Assembly: GCA_945917475.1 (NCBI GenBank)
Contig: CAMEHL010000004.1
Span: 1 to 37,946 of the forward strand
Length of the DNA stretch: 37,946 nt
From: an uncultured Clostridia bacterium
Lineage (GTDB): Bacteria; Bacillota; Clostridia; Christensenellales; Borkfalkiaceae
Direction: 5' to 3'
Shown: positions 28,396-37,347 of the stretch, one piece after another
Numbering within the stretch: position 1 is the first letter of the stretch
How the letters are laid out: every line of letters starts with the position of its first letter
Translations under genes and position numbers: made by a program
Notes under the pieces: generated by a model
Told to the model about the DNA's origin: nothing
What the model saw: only the letters and a program-made list of their open reading frames with translations
Database searches by the model: none

Positions 28396-29847
28396 TTACT
28401 TTTTCCACGTTCTCGGCGCGAACAAAATGAGCATAGGATAAATTTCGAGCCTGCCCGCAAGCATAACGAACGATAGCACCGTTTTAGACAGGGCGGAATA
28501 TCCCGAAAACGAGCAGGTAGGACCAACGAAGTTAAACCCGGGCCCCACGTTGCCTATACATGTAAGCGTTGCGGACAGGTGTGTGAACACGTCGCCGTCC
28601 GCAAAAGAATCGAAAGACAGAATAAGCGTAGAAACGACGGTTATGAAAACGTAGAGAATAAAGAACGAGAACACGCCCGAAACGAGAGTTTTAGACACGG
28701 GCTTGCCTTCGAATTTGACGGTAACCACTTCTCTGCGGTTGACCGTTCTTCTTATGTCCGCTATGCACGATTTTATAAGAATCACGAAACGCGAAATTTT
28801 AACGCCGCCGCCGGTAGAGCCGCCGCACGCGCCCGTGATTGTTAAAAGAAGCAATATGCTTTTAGACAACGCAGGCCACTTGTCGAAGTCCGCCGTGGTG
28901 AAGCCCGTCGTGGAACTTATCGACGAAACCTGAAAGACGGAAAGCCTTAACGCCGAGCCGAAAGAGCCGACGGAAGCGGTAATATTTATCGCAATCGCGA
29001 GCGAAGATACGACGAGCAGAACGACGTAAGTGATAAATTCTTCGCTTTTTAACGCTTTAAGCGCATTGCCCGTTATAATCAGAAAATAGAGATTGAAGTT
29101 TATGCTGAAAAGGAACATAAACACGGACAGCACGATTTCGACGTACGCGCTTTTATAATAGGCAATGCTGCCGTTATGCACGGCGAACCCGCCCGTTCCC
29201 GCGGTGGAGAACGCCGTTACGAGACTGTCGTAAAAACCGATTCCGCCGCAAAGCAGAAACAGAGTCAGCACGAGCGTTAAAATGACGTATATGCCGTATA
29301 AAATGCGCGCGGTGTGCTTTATCTTGCCCACCATTTTGCTTGCGGAGGGTCCGGGCGATTCCGCGCTGAATATGTACATGCCGCACGTTTCGCCTTCGGA
29401 AATGACCGTGAGAACGAAAACGAGCACGCCCATTCCGCCTATCCAGTGCGTGAACGAACGCCAGAAAAGCATACTTTCAGACAACGCTTCCACGTCGTTT
29501 AAAATGCTTGCGCCCGTGGTCGTGAACCCCGACACCGTTTCGAAAAGCGCGTCGATAAAAGCGGGAATTTCGCCGCTTATATAAAAGGGAAAACACCCCG
29601 CGACCGACAGAATAATCCAGCAAAGGGCGACTATAACGAACCCTTCTTTCGCGCCGACCGAAAAACTGCGGAGTTTTATAAACGACAGCGAAAGACCGAC
29701 CGCCGCAAGCCCCGCCATAGGCAAAGCGAACGCTAATAGATTATCCGTTTCTCCGTAAGAGAGCGCGACGAAAAACGGCGCGAGCAGCAGCGCCGCGGCA
29801 ATCAGCATTGTTTTGCCGAGTATTTTGAAAATAAGCCTGTAATTCAT
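28396..29847 (-). CDS. trkH: TrkH family potassium uptake membrane subunit
   Basis: SGFTTTGASIL, STAGTGGF, SSTTGFTTADF, CIGNVGPGF selectivity-loop repeats. Confidence 0.95.
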   Translation of the reverse strand: MNYRLIFKILGKTMLIAAALLLAPFFVALSYGETDNLLAFALPMAGLAAVGLSLSFIKLRSFSVGAKEGFVIVALCWIILSVAGCFPFYISGEIPAFIDALFETVSGFTTTGASILNDVEALSESMLFWRSFTHWIGGMGVLVFVLTVISEGETCGMYIFSAESPGPSASKMVGKIKHTARILYGIYVILTLVLTLFLLCGGIGFYDSLVTAFSTAGTGGFAVHNGSIAYYKSAYVEIVLSVFMFLFSINFNLYFLIITGNALKALKSEEFITYVVLLVVSSLAIAINITASVGSFGSALRLSVFQVSSISSTTGFTTADFDKWPALSKSILLLLTITGACGGSTGGGVKISRFVILIKSCIADIRRTVNRREVVTVKFEGKPVSKTLVSGVFSFFILYVFITVVSTLILSFDSFADGDVFTHLSATLTCIGNVGPGFNFVGPTCSFSGYSALSKTVLSFVMLAGRLEIYPMLILFAPRTWKK

Positions 29848-29929
29848 TTCACCGGATACCGTTTTTAAAGCGCGTTTTAATTTAAGCGATTATTATTTTA
29901 AGCGTTTATCCGCGTCTCTCGGACGCGTT

Positions 29930-31279
29930 TTATTTGAGTATGCTTTCGAGTTTGTCTATTCTCTTCGCGGCGGAAACGACTATCACTCTGTCGCCCGTAA
30001 CAAGCGCGGTGTCGCCTTTAGGCACTATGAACTCGCCGTCTCTGACTATTCCGCCTATAAGCACGTCTTTTCTTATTTTGTAACTCAAAAGCGGTTTGCC
30101 GTTATACGGGAAAGACTCGGAAACGGTAAATTCGGACGCTTCCGCTTTTCCGTACAACTTATAGAGTTTGTTAATTCCTTCCGAATCGGAAAGATTGGCG
30201 CGGACGAAACGCAGAATATGGTTGGCAATGGAACGGCGCGGACTGACCACCGTGTCGAGCCCCAGCGTTTTTACCATTTCGGACACGGAAACTCGGTTGA
30301 CTTTGGTAACCACCTTGCCCACGTTTTCGCGTTTTGCGTACAGCGATATAATCACGTTTTCTTCGTCCATACCCGTAAGAATAACGGCGGCGTCCGCTCC
30401 GCGTAAATCTTCTTCGTTCAATACGCTAAGGTCTGTGCCGTCGCCCGCAATCACGGTAACCGACGGCAGATTCTCGCTTAAAAACTCGCAGCGAGCCTTG
30501 TCCTTTTCGATGATTTTCACCGACGCGCCGCGTTCGGTCAGTATTCTCGCGAGATAAAACCCTATTTTACCGCCGCCTATTATCATCACCGTTTTCGCGC
30601 GCGGTTTAAAAATCTTCATTTTTTTGCAGAACGCCGCAATCTGCGCTTCGGGCGCGATAACGTAAGCCGCGTCGCCCGCCCTGATTACGAAATCGCCGCG
30701 CGGAATAAACACTTCTTCGCCGCGGCAAATCATTCCGAACAGCACGTTAAACTCGTAATCGGACGATATTTCTTTAAGGCTTCGCCCTTCGATGGGATTG
30801 CCCTTTCCGATAACGAATTCCGCCATAGCGGCTTTGCCATCCGCGAAACTCTCAACGCTGCGCGCGGACGGAAAATTAAGCACTTCCGCGATATCCGCGG
30901 CGGCGCGCCTGTCGGGATTGAATATAAGGTCTAATCCTAATTCTTCGCGCAGGTTTTCAAGGTCTGAAAAGTAGAGCGGTTCGCGCACTCTCGCCACGGT
31001 GCGTTTCGCGCCGAGTTTTTTCGCAAGCACGCAGCAGAGAATATTCACTTCGTCCTGCGAAGTGCAGGAAATCAGAAAATCCGCCGAAGCCACGCCCGCG
31101 TCTGTCATTACGCCGTGCGAAAGCCCTTCGCCCGATATACCTTTCGCGGGGTATTTGTTCACTATTTCGGTAACGCGCTTTTCGTCCCTGTCGATGACGA
31201 CAACGTCGTGCCCTTCGGAAGCGAGACACTCTATGAGAGTCGCGCCGACTTTGCCTGCGCCTATAATTATTATCTTCAT
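29930..31279 (-). CDS. trkA: Trk system potassium uptake protein TrkA
   Basis: Duplicated NAD-binding/RCK domains (MKIIIIGAGKVGATLIECLASEGHDVVVID; VMIIGGGKIGFYLARILTERG). Confidence 0.96.
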   Translation of the reverse strand: MKIIIIGAGKVGATLIECLASEGHDVVVIDRDEKRVTEIVNKYPAKGISGEGLSHGVMTDAGVASADFLISCTSQDEVNILCCVLAKKLGAKRTVARVREPLYFSDLENLREELGLDLIFNPDRRAAADIAEVLNFPSARSVESFADGKAAMAEFVIGKGNPIEGRSLKEISSDYEFNVLFGMICRGEEVFIPRGDFVIRAGDAAYVIAPEAQIAAFCKKMKIFKPRAKTVMIIGGGKIGFYLARILTERGASVKIIEKDKARCEFLSENLPSVTVIAGDGTDLSVLNEEDLRGADAAVILTGMDEENVIISLYAKRENVGKVVTKVNRVSVSEMVKTLGLDTVVSPRRSIANHILRFVRANLSDSEGINKLYKLYGKAEASEFTVSESFPYNGKPLLSYKIRKDVLIGGIVRDGEFIVPKGDTALVTGDRVIVVSAAKRIDKLESILK

Positions 31280-31287
31280 ACGATTCT

Positions 31288-31315
31288 ATGATAAACCTTT
31301 TTAAAAAAAAGTCAA
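31288..31315 (-). promoter_or_regulatory. Putative sigma-A promoter of trkA, very close to the start codon
   Basis: Minus strand TTGACT-16-TATCAT; -10 ends 8 nt upstream of the ATG. Confidence 0.55.
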
Positions 31316-31475
31316 GCGTTTGAGTTGCCGCCCGACTTTTCGTCTTTCGCACCGTTAAAATTACCGCCGTTTTTGCGGCAAAAACGCCCTTTTCTCTATC
31401 GGACGGCAAGCGAATCCGAAGGACGGTAACCGTTGATAAGCGTAAAGCGGATAACCGCCCGTAACCATCAGACAA

Positions 31476-33290
31476 TCAATAATAGGTAATAACGCGCGTG
31501 AAAGTCGCCTTTTCTCCCGCTTTAAGCCGACGCACGCCGTACTTTTCCGAAAATTCGACAGCGGGCACGCCGACGGTATCGGGAAGGTTGAGCCACGGCT
31601 CCACGCACACGGTTCTGCCCGCGCCCGGTCGCCAGAACAACAGGTTATTAAACCCATTGAAATCGATTTTCGCCGTTTTCGAGCCGTCTCTGCGCCTTAA
31701 AATCACGCTGCGCGAATTGACGTTTTTAAATATAAACGTCTTATCGTCTACGAGCGGCGTTTCGCCGAAATCGAGAACCGTTCCCCCGCCCAGATTTTTA
31801 CTTTCGCCCGTAAGAAAACCGTCGTCGTTATGCACGAGATTCACGAAATTTTCGCTCTTTTCGAATTCTACGACGTATTCTTCGAGTTCGCCGTCCGTCG
31901 CGAACGAATCGTGCGCGCCGCAAGAATAATACACGTCCCCGTCCGTCGGGTTTTCTATCTCGTATCTTATAAACAGCGAATTGCCGCTCACCGTATAAAC
32001 CACGTCGAAAACAAAACCGTACGGATAATACTTTTCCGTTTCCGCACCCGAGCGCAATCTCAGACGGACAAAATCTTCTCCCCGTTCAACGGGATTAAAT
32101 TTGCTTACGGGTGCGATTCCGTGCATTATCACGGGGTAAGCCTTGCCGCCGTCCACTATTTCGCATTTACCGCATACGGGGAAAAGAACGGGGGCGTGTC
32201 CGTCCCATTCGCCGTTTTCGTTCTGCCACAGTCTTTCCTTTCCGTCCTTTATCACGCTCACGGTCTCCGCCCCGAGCGCGGATACGGTAACCTTAACCGA
32301 GTCGCTCGCAATAACGTATTCCTCTTTTCCGTCGTCGCTTTCGGCGTTATCCGCGTTCAGAGCGGAAAACGCGCGGTTCTTCTTTAAGAGTTTTGAAAAA
32401 TCGGGTTTTAATTCGCTTATAAGCGTCGCCGCGAAAATCACCGCGAAACCGAGTCCCATGGCGACGGTGAGTTTTTCCGCGCCCATTATTACCGAGAAAA
32501 GCGTGCCGAACACGCCTTCGAGACTCAAAATAACGGCGGACTGGCTTGCCGTGGTAAGCCGCTGTCCGACCAGTTGCGCAAACTGCGCGAAAAGCGTACA
32601 GGCGAGCGTTAAATACAGGATATTCAGAACCTGCGTTGTATCGAGCGCGAAACTCGCTATGCCGTAAACGGGTATTTCAATCGCCGCAGAACACACGGCG
32701 AACAGCACGCCTATGGTAAAGAGATCAACCGTTAAAAGTTGCATAGGGTCGTCTGCCTTTTTGGAAAAGCGGTCGGTAAAGATTACCTGAAACGCATAGA
32801 AAACCGCGCCCGCGAAGGTAAGCGCGTTGCCTAAAACCACGTTGGCGGAATCGCCCTGCGCGCCCGAAAACGCGACGAGCGCGATACCGACGACGCACAT
32901 TACCGCCGCGACTATATTGTAACTTCTCGGTTTAACCTTATAGATAAGCCACATAAAAAACGGCGTCATAACGCAGTAGAGCGAAGTGATAAACGCGTTC
33001 TGCCCGGGCGTGGTGTATTTTAAGCCGTAAGTCTGCGTAAGGTACGCGAAAAAGACTGAAAGACCTATTATCGCGCCGCGTATAAACGTGCCTTTGCTGA
33101 TTCTGACCGTTTTTTTGATACATATAAGCCCTATTAAAATAGCGGAAGATAAAAATCTTATTCCCAGAACGTACAGGGGCGGAAGTTTATCTATGGTATT
33201 TTTTAAGATGAGAAAGGAAGTTCCCCAGGTTATTGCCGCGCCGAACAGGAGCGCAACCCCGAGCGCGTTCATAAGTTTGCGTTTTTGCAT
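31476..33290 (-). CDS. Fusion: DMT/EamA permease (about 1-310) plus aldose-1-epimerase/LacX-like mutarotase domain (about 335-604)
   Basis: N-terminus ALLFGAAITWGTSFLILKNTIDKLPPLYVLGIRFLSSA (EamA); C-terminus VTVSALGAETVSVIKDGKERLWQNENGEWDGHAPVLFPVCGKCE and LLFWRPGAGRTVCVEPWLNLPDTVG (LacX-like); one continuous frame, SD AAGGAC. Confidence 0.85.
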   Translation of the reverse strand: MQKRKLMNALGVALLFGAAITWGTSFLILKNTIDKLPPLYVLGIRFLSSAILIGLICIKKTVRISKGTFIRGAIIGLSVFFAYLTQTYGLKYTTPGQNAFITSLYCVMTPFFMWLIYKVKPRSYNIVAAVMCVVGIALVAFSGAQGDSANVVLGNALTFAGAVFYAFQVIFTDRFSKKADDPMQLLTVDLFTIGVLFAVCSAAIEIPVYGIASFALDTTQVLNILYLTLACTLFAQFAQLVGQRLTTASQSAVILSLEGVFGTLFSVIMGAEKLTVAMGLGFAVIFAATLISELKPDFSKLLKKNRAFSALNADNAESDDGKEEYVIASDSVKVTVSALGAETVSVIKDGKERLWQNENGEWDGHAPVLFPVCGKCEIVDGGKAYPVIMHGIAPVSKFNPVERGEDFVRLRLRSGAETEKYYPYGFVFDVVYTVSGNSLFIRYEIENPTDGDVYYSCGAHDSFATDGELEEYVVEFEKSENFVNLVHNDDGFLTGESKNLGGGTVLDFGETPLVDDKTFIFKNVNSRSVILRRRDGSKTAKIDFNGFNNLLFWRPGAGRTVCVEPWLNLPDTVGVPAVEFSEKYGVRRLKAGEKATFTRVITYY

Positions 33291-33314
33291 AAGTAAAGTC
33301 CTTTATGTTAAGAT

Positions 33315-34658
33315 TTATCCGTTTGCGTAAATTTTCAGAGTAACGTTGCCGAGTTTTGTACTTACCAGCGAACTCGATTCGCTGAAAGTATAAGTTATCT
33401 CTAACGTGCAGTTATCTTCAGGCACGAGATAGCAGCCGTCTTTATACGCGAGCGTTTCGCTCCCGCATTTTACGGTAAAATAGCCGTCCGCTTTCATTTC
33501 GTGAGCAATCCTCATAACGCCTTTTTTAACGCCCGTAACGGTCGCCGTATAAGACGAACTGCTCCCGACCTGTATTAAATCTTTATCCGCCGTCAATTCG
33601 TATTTGGTGATTTTTGAGAGATATTCGTTTGCAACGCTTCTCGCCGTTTCGTCTGTAAGGTCGTTTATAGCCGCGCTCGCTACTCCGTAAACGGAACGCG
33701 AATGTTCGCTCTCGTTATACTCGGCGTAATCGTATTTCGCCACGCCGTTCGACACTCTTTTAAGATAAGCGCGTGCGGAAAAATGTCTGTCCGTGTTTTC
33801 GGGACTTATGTCGGTAATAACGCAGTTGAACCCGTAATATCCGTCTTTTTCGGCGGTGTCCGTATTATTCCACTTTTCCGCGGCGATAAACAGCGGCTTA
33901 ACGCTTTCAGTCTCGAACGCTTCCGCGGTAAAATCGGATACGCCCCTCAATAAATCGGTGGGAATTATCATAATACCCGTTTCCACGTTTTCCGCGCCCA
34001 GCGCTTGCACGTAACCGTCGTAAACGGCTTTGTCCGCGCGTCCGCAAAACCTTAACCCCGACTCCGCGGAGTTATACCTTATACTCGCGCCTATTTCAGT
34101 TTCCACGACCGTTTTTTCTATCGCGACTAAACTTACGTCGTCTATATAAACCTTTTCTACCGAAGCCGTTTCGGCGGCAATGGTAAGCATCACGATGTCC
34201 GTCTCGCCCGATACGTTTATATCGAAACGCGCGCTTAAAACCTTTTCCGTTCCGTCCGACACTGCTTTTTCCGAAACTTCGGTCTCCGTGCCGTTCAGCG
34301 AAACGGTAAACGTCGCGCCGCCGCCCCAGGTTTTAAACGAAAGTCGGTAACCGCCTTTATTGACGGTTATTTTGCTTGAATTCTTTATATTACCGCTCGC
34401 GCCCGATAAAAACACCGCGCCGGACGACACGTCGTAATCCATTTCTTCCGAAAGAGTCCACGAGTCAACGTTAGTAAATAATGAACTTGAAGAATAGGTT
34501 GAAAAATCCCCGTTTTTGACGAGATTAACGCCGTAAACGGTTTCCGCATAAGCGGCGGTTTTTCTCTGCAAAAACGGCAGGAACAATAGACTTGAAAACG
34601 CTGAAATTACTTCTATAATAACCGCCGCCCGAACGGGCAAAGAAAATCTTTTATTCAT
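33315..34658 (-). CDS. Secreted protein with N-terminal CBM-like jelly-roll and repeat-type C-terminal domains
   Basis: Signal peptide ending TAAYA-ET; LVKNGDFSTYSSSSLFTNVDSWTLSEEMDYDV...VYIDDVSLVAIE. Confidence 0.75.
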   Translation of the reverse strand: MNKRFSLPVRAAVIIEVISAFSSLLFLPFLQRKTAAYAETVYGVNLVKNGDFSTYSSSSLFTNVDSWTLSEEMDYDVSSGAVFLSGASGNIKNSSKITVNKGGYRLSFKTWGGGATFTVSLNGTETEVSEKAVSDGTEKVLSARFDINVSGETDIVMLTIAAETASVEKVYIDDVSLVAIEKTVVETEIGASIRYNSAESGLRFCGRADKAVYDGYVQALGAENVETGIMIIPTDLLRGVSDFTAEAFETESVKPLFIAAEKWNNTDTAEKDGYYGFNCVITDISPENTDRHFSARAYLKRVSNGVAKYDYAEYNESEHSRSVYGVASAAINDLTDETARSVANEYLSKITKYELTADKDLIQVGSSSSYTATVTGVKKGVMRIAHEMKADGYFTVKCGSETLAYKDGCYLVPEDNCTLEITYTFSESSSLVSTKLGNVTLKIYANG

Positions 34659-34791
34659 TCCACGTTACCCCGAAACTGTCTTTCGCAAGGTTGTCGCAGT
34701 CCATAAGCGACGCTTCGACCGAACCGAGTCCCGCCATTGTGCAGGAAAGCGGAGACATAATCATCTGCGGCGCGCAATATTGTTTATTCAT
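34651..34791 (-). CDS. Unannotated 46-aa small protein
   Basis: MNKQYCAPQMIMSPLSCTMAGLGSVEASLMDCDNLAKDSFGVTWNE*; SD AAGGAA 8 nt upstream; ATGAATAA overlap with the next gene; promoter at 34823-34851. Confidence 0.65.
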   Translation of the reverse strand: MNKQYCAPQMIMSPLSCTMAGLGSVEASLMDCDNLAKDSFGVTWNE

Positions 34792-34822
34792 TTGCTTTTT
34801 CCTTAGTAATTTATCGCAATAT

Positions 34823-34851
34823 ATATTACCACTTATTTACCTCTCTGTCAA
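34823..34851 (-). promoter_or_regulatory. sigma-A promoter of the small ORF/secreted protein/fusion operon
   Basis: Minus strand TTGACA-17-TAATAT. Confidence 0.7.
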
Positions 34852-34882
34852 CCGCCGCCGTCCCGAGCGACCGAATTTTTAG

Positions 34883-34911
34883 TTGAATTTATGCGCGTTT
34901 TGTGCTAAAAT
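34883..34911 (+). promoter_or_regulatory. Putative sigma-A promoter of trmO
   Basis: TTGAAT-17-TAAAAT; -10 ends 6 nt before the ATG. Confidence 0.6.
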
Positions 34912-34917
34912 AGCGTT

Positions 34918-35601
34918 ATGGACGAAAAAACAATCAAACCCGTAGCGTATATTTACACCGATTTTAAAGAAAAATTCGGCATACCGCGCCAGAGCGGCAG
35001 ATGCCCGTCCGCGCGCGGCACGGTCGTACTTGAAAAGGATTTTTCGTGCTTTGATTTTCTCCGCGGAATAGAAGAATTTACTCATTTATGGCTTATTTTC
35101 GGATTTTCCGCCTGCGAACGCGACGGTGTTTTTGCAACCGTGCGCCCGCCGAGACTGGGCGGCAATAAGCGCGTGGGGGTTTTTGCGAGCCGCGCGCCTT
35201 ACCGCCCTAACGGTTTAGGTCTTTCGTGCGTTAAACTCGAAAGCGTTACCGAGCGGAACGGCAAACCCGCGCTTTCGGTATCGGGCGTAGACCTTTTGGA
35301 CGGCACGCCCGTCTACGATATAAAACCGTATATTCCGTCGTCGGATATGCGAACGGACGCGCGCGGCGGCTATTCCGAACCGTTTACCGACTATAAACTT
35401 AAAGTCGTTTTCCCCGAAAAACTGCGCGAAAAACTGTCCGATACGGAATACGGAACGCTGTGCGAATGTCTTGCGGACGACCCGCGCCCGTCTTATCAGC
35501 GGGACGGCAGAATTTACGCGATGAAGTTTTCACGCTACGAAGTTTCGTTTGCGGCAGAAAGCGGCGTTCTCACCGTATTAAGCGTAGAAATTGCGGAATA
35601 A
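34918..35601 (+). CDS. trmO: tRNA (N6-threonylcarbamoyladenosine(37)-N6)-methyltransferase TrmO (TsaA/YaeB family)
   Basis: IYTDFKEKFGIPRQSGRCP...FTHLWLIFGF...VRPPRLGGNKRVGVFASRAPYRPNGLGLSCVKLE. Confidence 0.94.
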   Translation: MDEKTIKPVAYIYTDFKEKFGIPRQSGRCPSARGTVVLEKDFSCFDFLRGIEEFTHLWLIFGFSACERDGVFATVRPPRLGGNKRVGVFASRAPYRPNGLGLSCVKLESVTERNGKPALSVSGVDLLDGTPVYDIKPYIPSSDMRTDARGGYSEPFTDYKLKVVFPEKLREKLSDTEYGTLCECLADDPRPSYQRDGRIYAMKFSRYEVSFAAESGVLTVLSVEIAE

Positions 35602-35720
35602 ACGCGCGCGCATTTACTTACTTTTTAAGTTGTTTTTGAGATAATTGCTATATCGATAACGAAGAAGATAAATAACCGATGCCGAATAATTATGAAAATG
35701 CGATAGATTATAATTTATCG

Positions 35721-35765
35721 AAAAAAAAACGAGCGAAGATTTTCAAAAATCTTCGCTCGTTTTTA
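35721..35765. terminator. Bidirectional intrinsic terminator between trmO and the group B hydrogenase
   Basis: A9 tract, ACGAGCGAAGATTT-TCAA-AAATCTTCGCTCGT, T5. Confidence 0.85.
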
Positions 35766-35847
35766 ATCTCTATGGGAAATGCGCTTTTCGTTCGGTGTTT
35801 TTATATTCCGCGCAGAACTCTTACGGATAATTTTAAACTCAGCGTTT

Positions 35848-37296
35848 TTATTCTTCCACAGCGGAATCCGTGTTCGTCGCCGCGTTCACCGCGTCCGCAA
35901 TTTTCTTGTCGCGGGCGAGCATTCCGTATTTATCCACGTCGAGTTTGTTGCGTTCGCCGTGAGTAAGGCAACCCGCGCCGCCCACGCAACCGCCAAGGCA
36001 AGCCATGCCTTCAATAAAGTTAGCGTCCGACAGGTTTTTGCTCTTTTTAAGCAACGCGATTCTGCATTCGTCTATACCGTTGCAGGAAACGGGCTTTAAT
36101 TCGAAGTCGGTTATCCCCTGCTCGGCAAGCCCTTCTTTAACCGCGTCGGCAAGTCCGCCGCAACGCGCGAAAATTCTGCCGTAATAAGAAGCGTTGTTGA
36201 GTTCGCTTTCCGAAAGGGCGGTTATATCCACGTCTTTACTGTCGAAAAGCGCCTGCAATTCTTCGAACGTAAGGACGGAATCGACGAACTGCGCGACGGT
36301 CGGCTTTTTGATTTCCGCTTTTTTGGCTGTGCAAGGACCTATAAACACGACTTTCGCCGTCGGGTCTTTGCCCTTAACGTATTTCGCCGTCATCGCCATG
36401 GGCGAAACGGTGCCCGATATGCTGTCTTTAAGGTCGGGGTGATTTTTCTCGACGAAACTCACAAACGCGGGACAGCACGAACTGACTAAAAATTTCTTTT
36501 CGGACAGTTCTTTCGATTCGCGTTCGGCGACCATATCCGCGCCGAGCGCGGCTTCTATAACCGCATAAAACCCGAGATTTTTAAGACCCGTAACGACCTG
36601 CCCCAATTTTGCGTAAGTAAATTGGCTGGATACGGACGGCGCAACTACCGCGTAAACCTTGTATTCGGTATTATTTTTGCTCTTCTTGATAAGGTCTATA
36701 ACGTCTAAAATATACGACTTATCCGTAATCGCGCCGAACGGGCATTGATACACGCACGCACCGCAGGCTATGCACTTGTTGTTGTCTATTTTGGCGGCGA
36801 GATTTTCGTCCATAGAAATGGCTTTTACTTTGCACGCGTTCTGACACGGTCTCTTGCGCCCGACGATGGCGGTGTACGGGCATACTTTAGAACACGCGCC
36901 GCACTCTTTGCATTTGGATTTGTCTATATGCGCAACGTGGTCGGAATCGAACGTAATCGCGCCGAAACGACACACGTCTTCGCATCTGTGCGCAAGGCAA
37001 CCGCGGCACGCGTTGGTAACTTCGTAACCGCCTACGGGACATTCGTCGCAGGCGATTGTGATTACTTCAATCACGTTGGGGTTGGTTTTATCGCCGCCCA
37101 TAGCGACTTTTACGCGTTCGCCTAAAATGGCACGCTCCTTATAAACGCAGCAACGCATGGTGGGGGTGTTCCCGGGCACGAGTTTCATCGGAATATCAAG
37201 AAGATTCTCGTACAGTTTGTCCTGCCAGGCGAGAGCCGCCACTTCGCGCAGAACCTTGTATTTAAGATGTTGAACTTTCGTATCGAATTTTCTCAT
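35848..37296 (-). CDS. [FeFe] hydrogenase, group B-like
   Basis: Multiple CxxCxxC ferredoxin motifs; H-cluster motifs SSCCPAF, GPCTAKKAE, GMACLGGCVGGAGCL; start MRKFDTKV at 37296 with AAAGGACGG upstream. Confidence 0.88.
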   Translation of the reverse strand: MRKFDTKVQHLKYKVLREVAALAWQDKLYENLLDIPMKLVPGNTPTMRCCVYKERAILGERVKVAMGGDKTNPNVIEVITIACDECPVGGYEVTNACRGCLAHRCEDVCRFGAITFDSDHVAHIDKSKCKECGACSKVCPYTAIVGRKRPCQNACKVKAISMDENLAAKIDNNKCIACGACVYQCPFGAITDKSYILDVIDLIKKSKNNTEYKVYAVVAPSVSSQFTYAKLGQVVTGLKNLGFYAVIEAALGADMVAERESKELSEKKFLVSSCCPAFVSFVEKNHPDLKDSISGTVSPMAMTAKYVKGKDPTAKVVFIGPCTAKKAEIKKPTVAQFVDSVLTFEELQALFDSKDVDITALSESELNNASYYGRIFARCGGLADAVKEGLAEQGITDFELKPVSCNGIDECRIALLKKSKNLSDANFIEGMACLGGCVGGAGCLTHGERNKLDVDKYGMLARDKKIADAVNAATNTDSAVEE

Positions 37297-37347
37297 AAAG
37301 CCGTCCTTTCCCTTCCTCAGATAACCGTCGGAAAGGGTTAAAAGCGA

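Noticed and set aside
30957-31657. 172-aa and 98-aa minus-strand ORFs around the trkA start
   Set aside because: Out-of-frame overlaps with trkA and the permease-mutarotase fusion gene; translations are frame-shifted shadows
35679-35966. 95-aa plus-strand ORF and 106-aa ORF 35779-36099
   Set aside because: Cross the bidirectional terminator and run antisense to the group B hydrogenase 3' end
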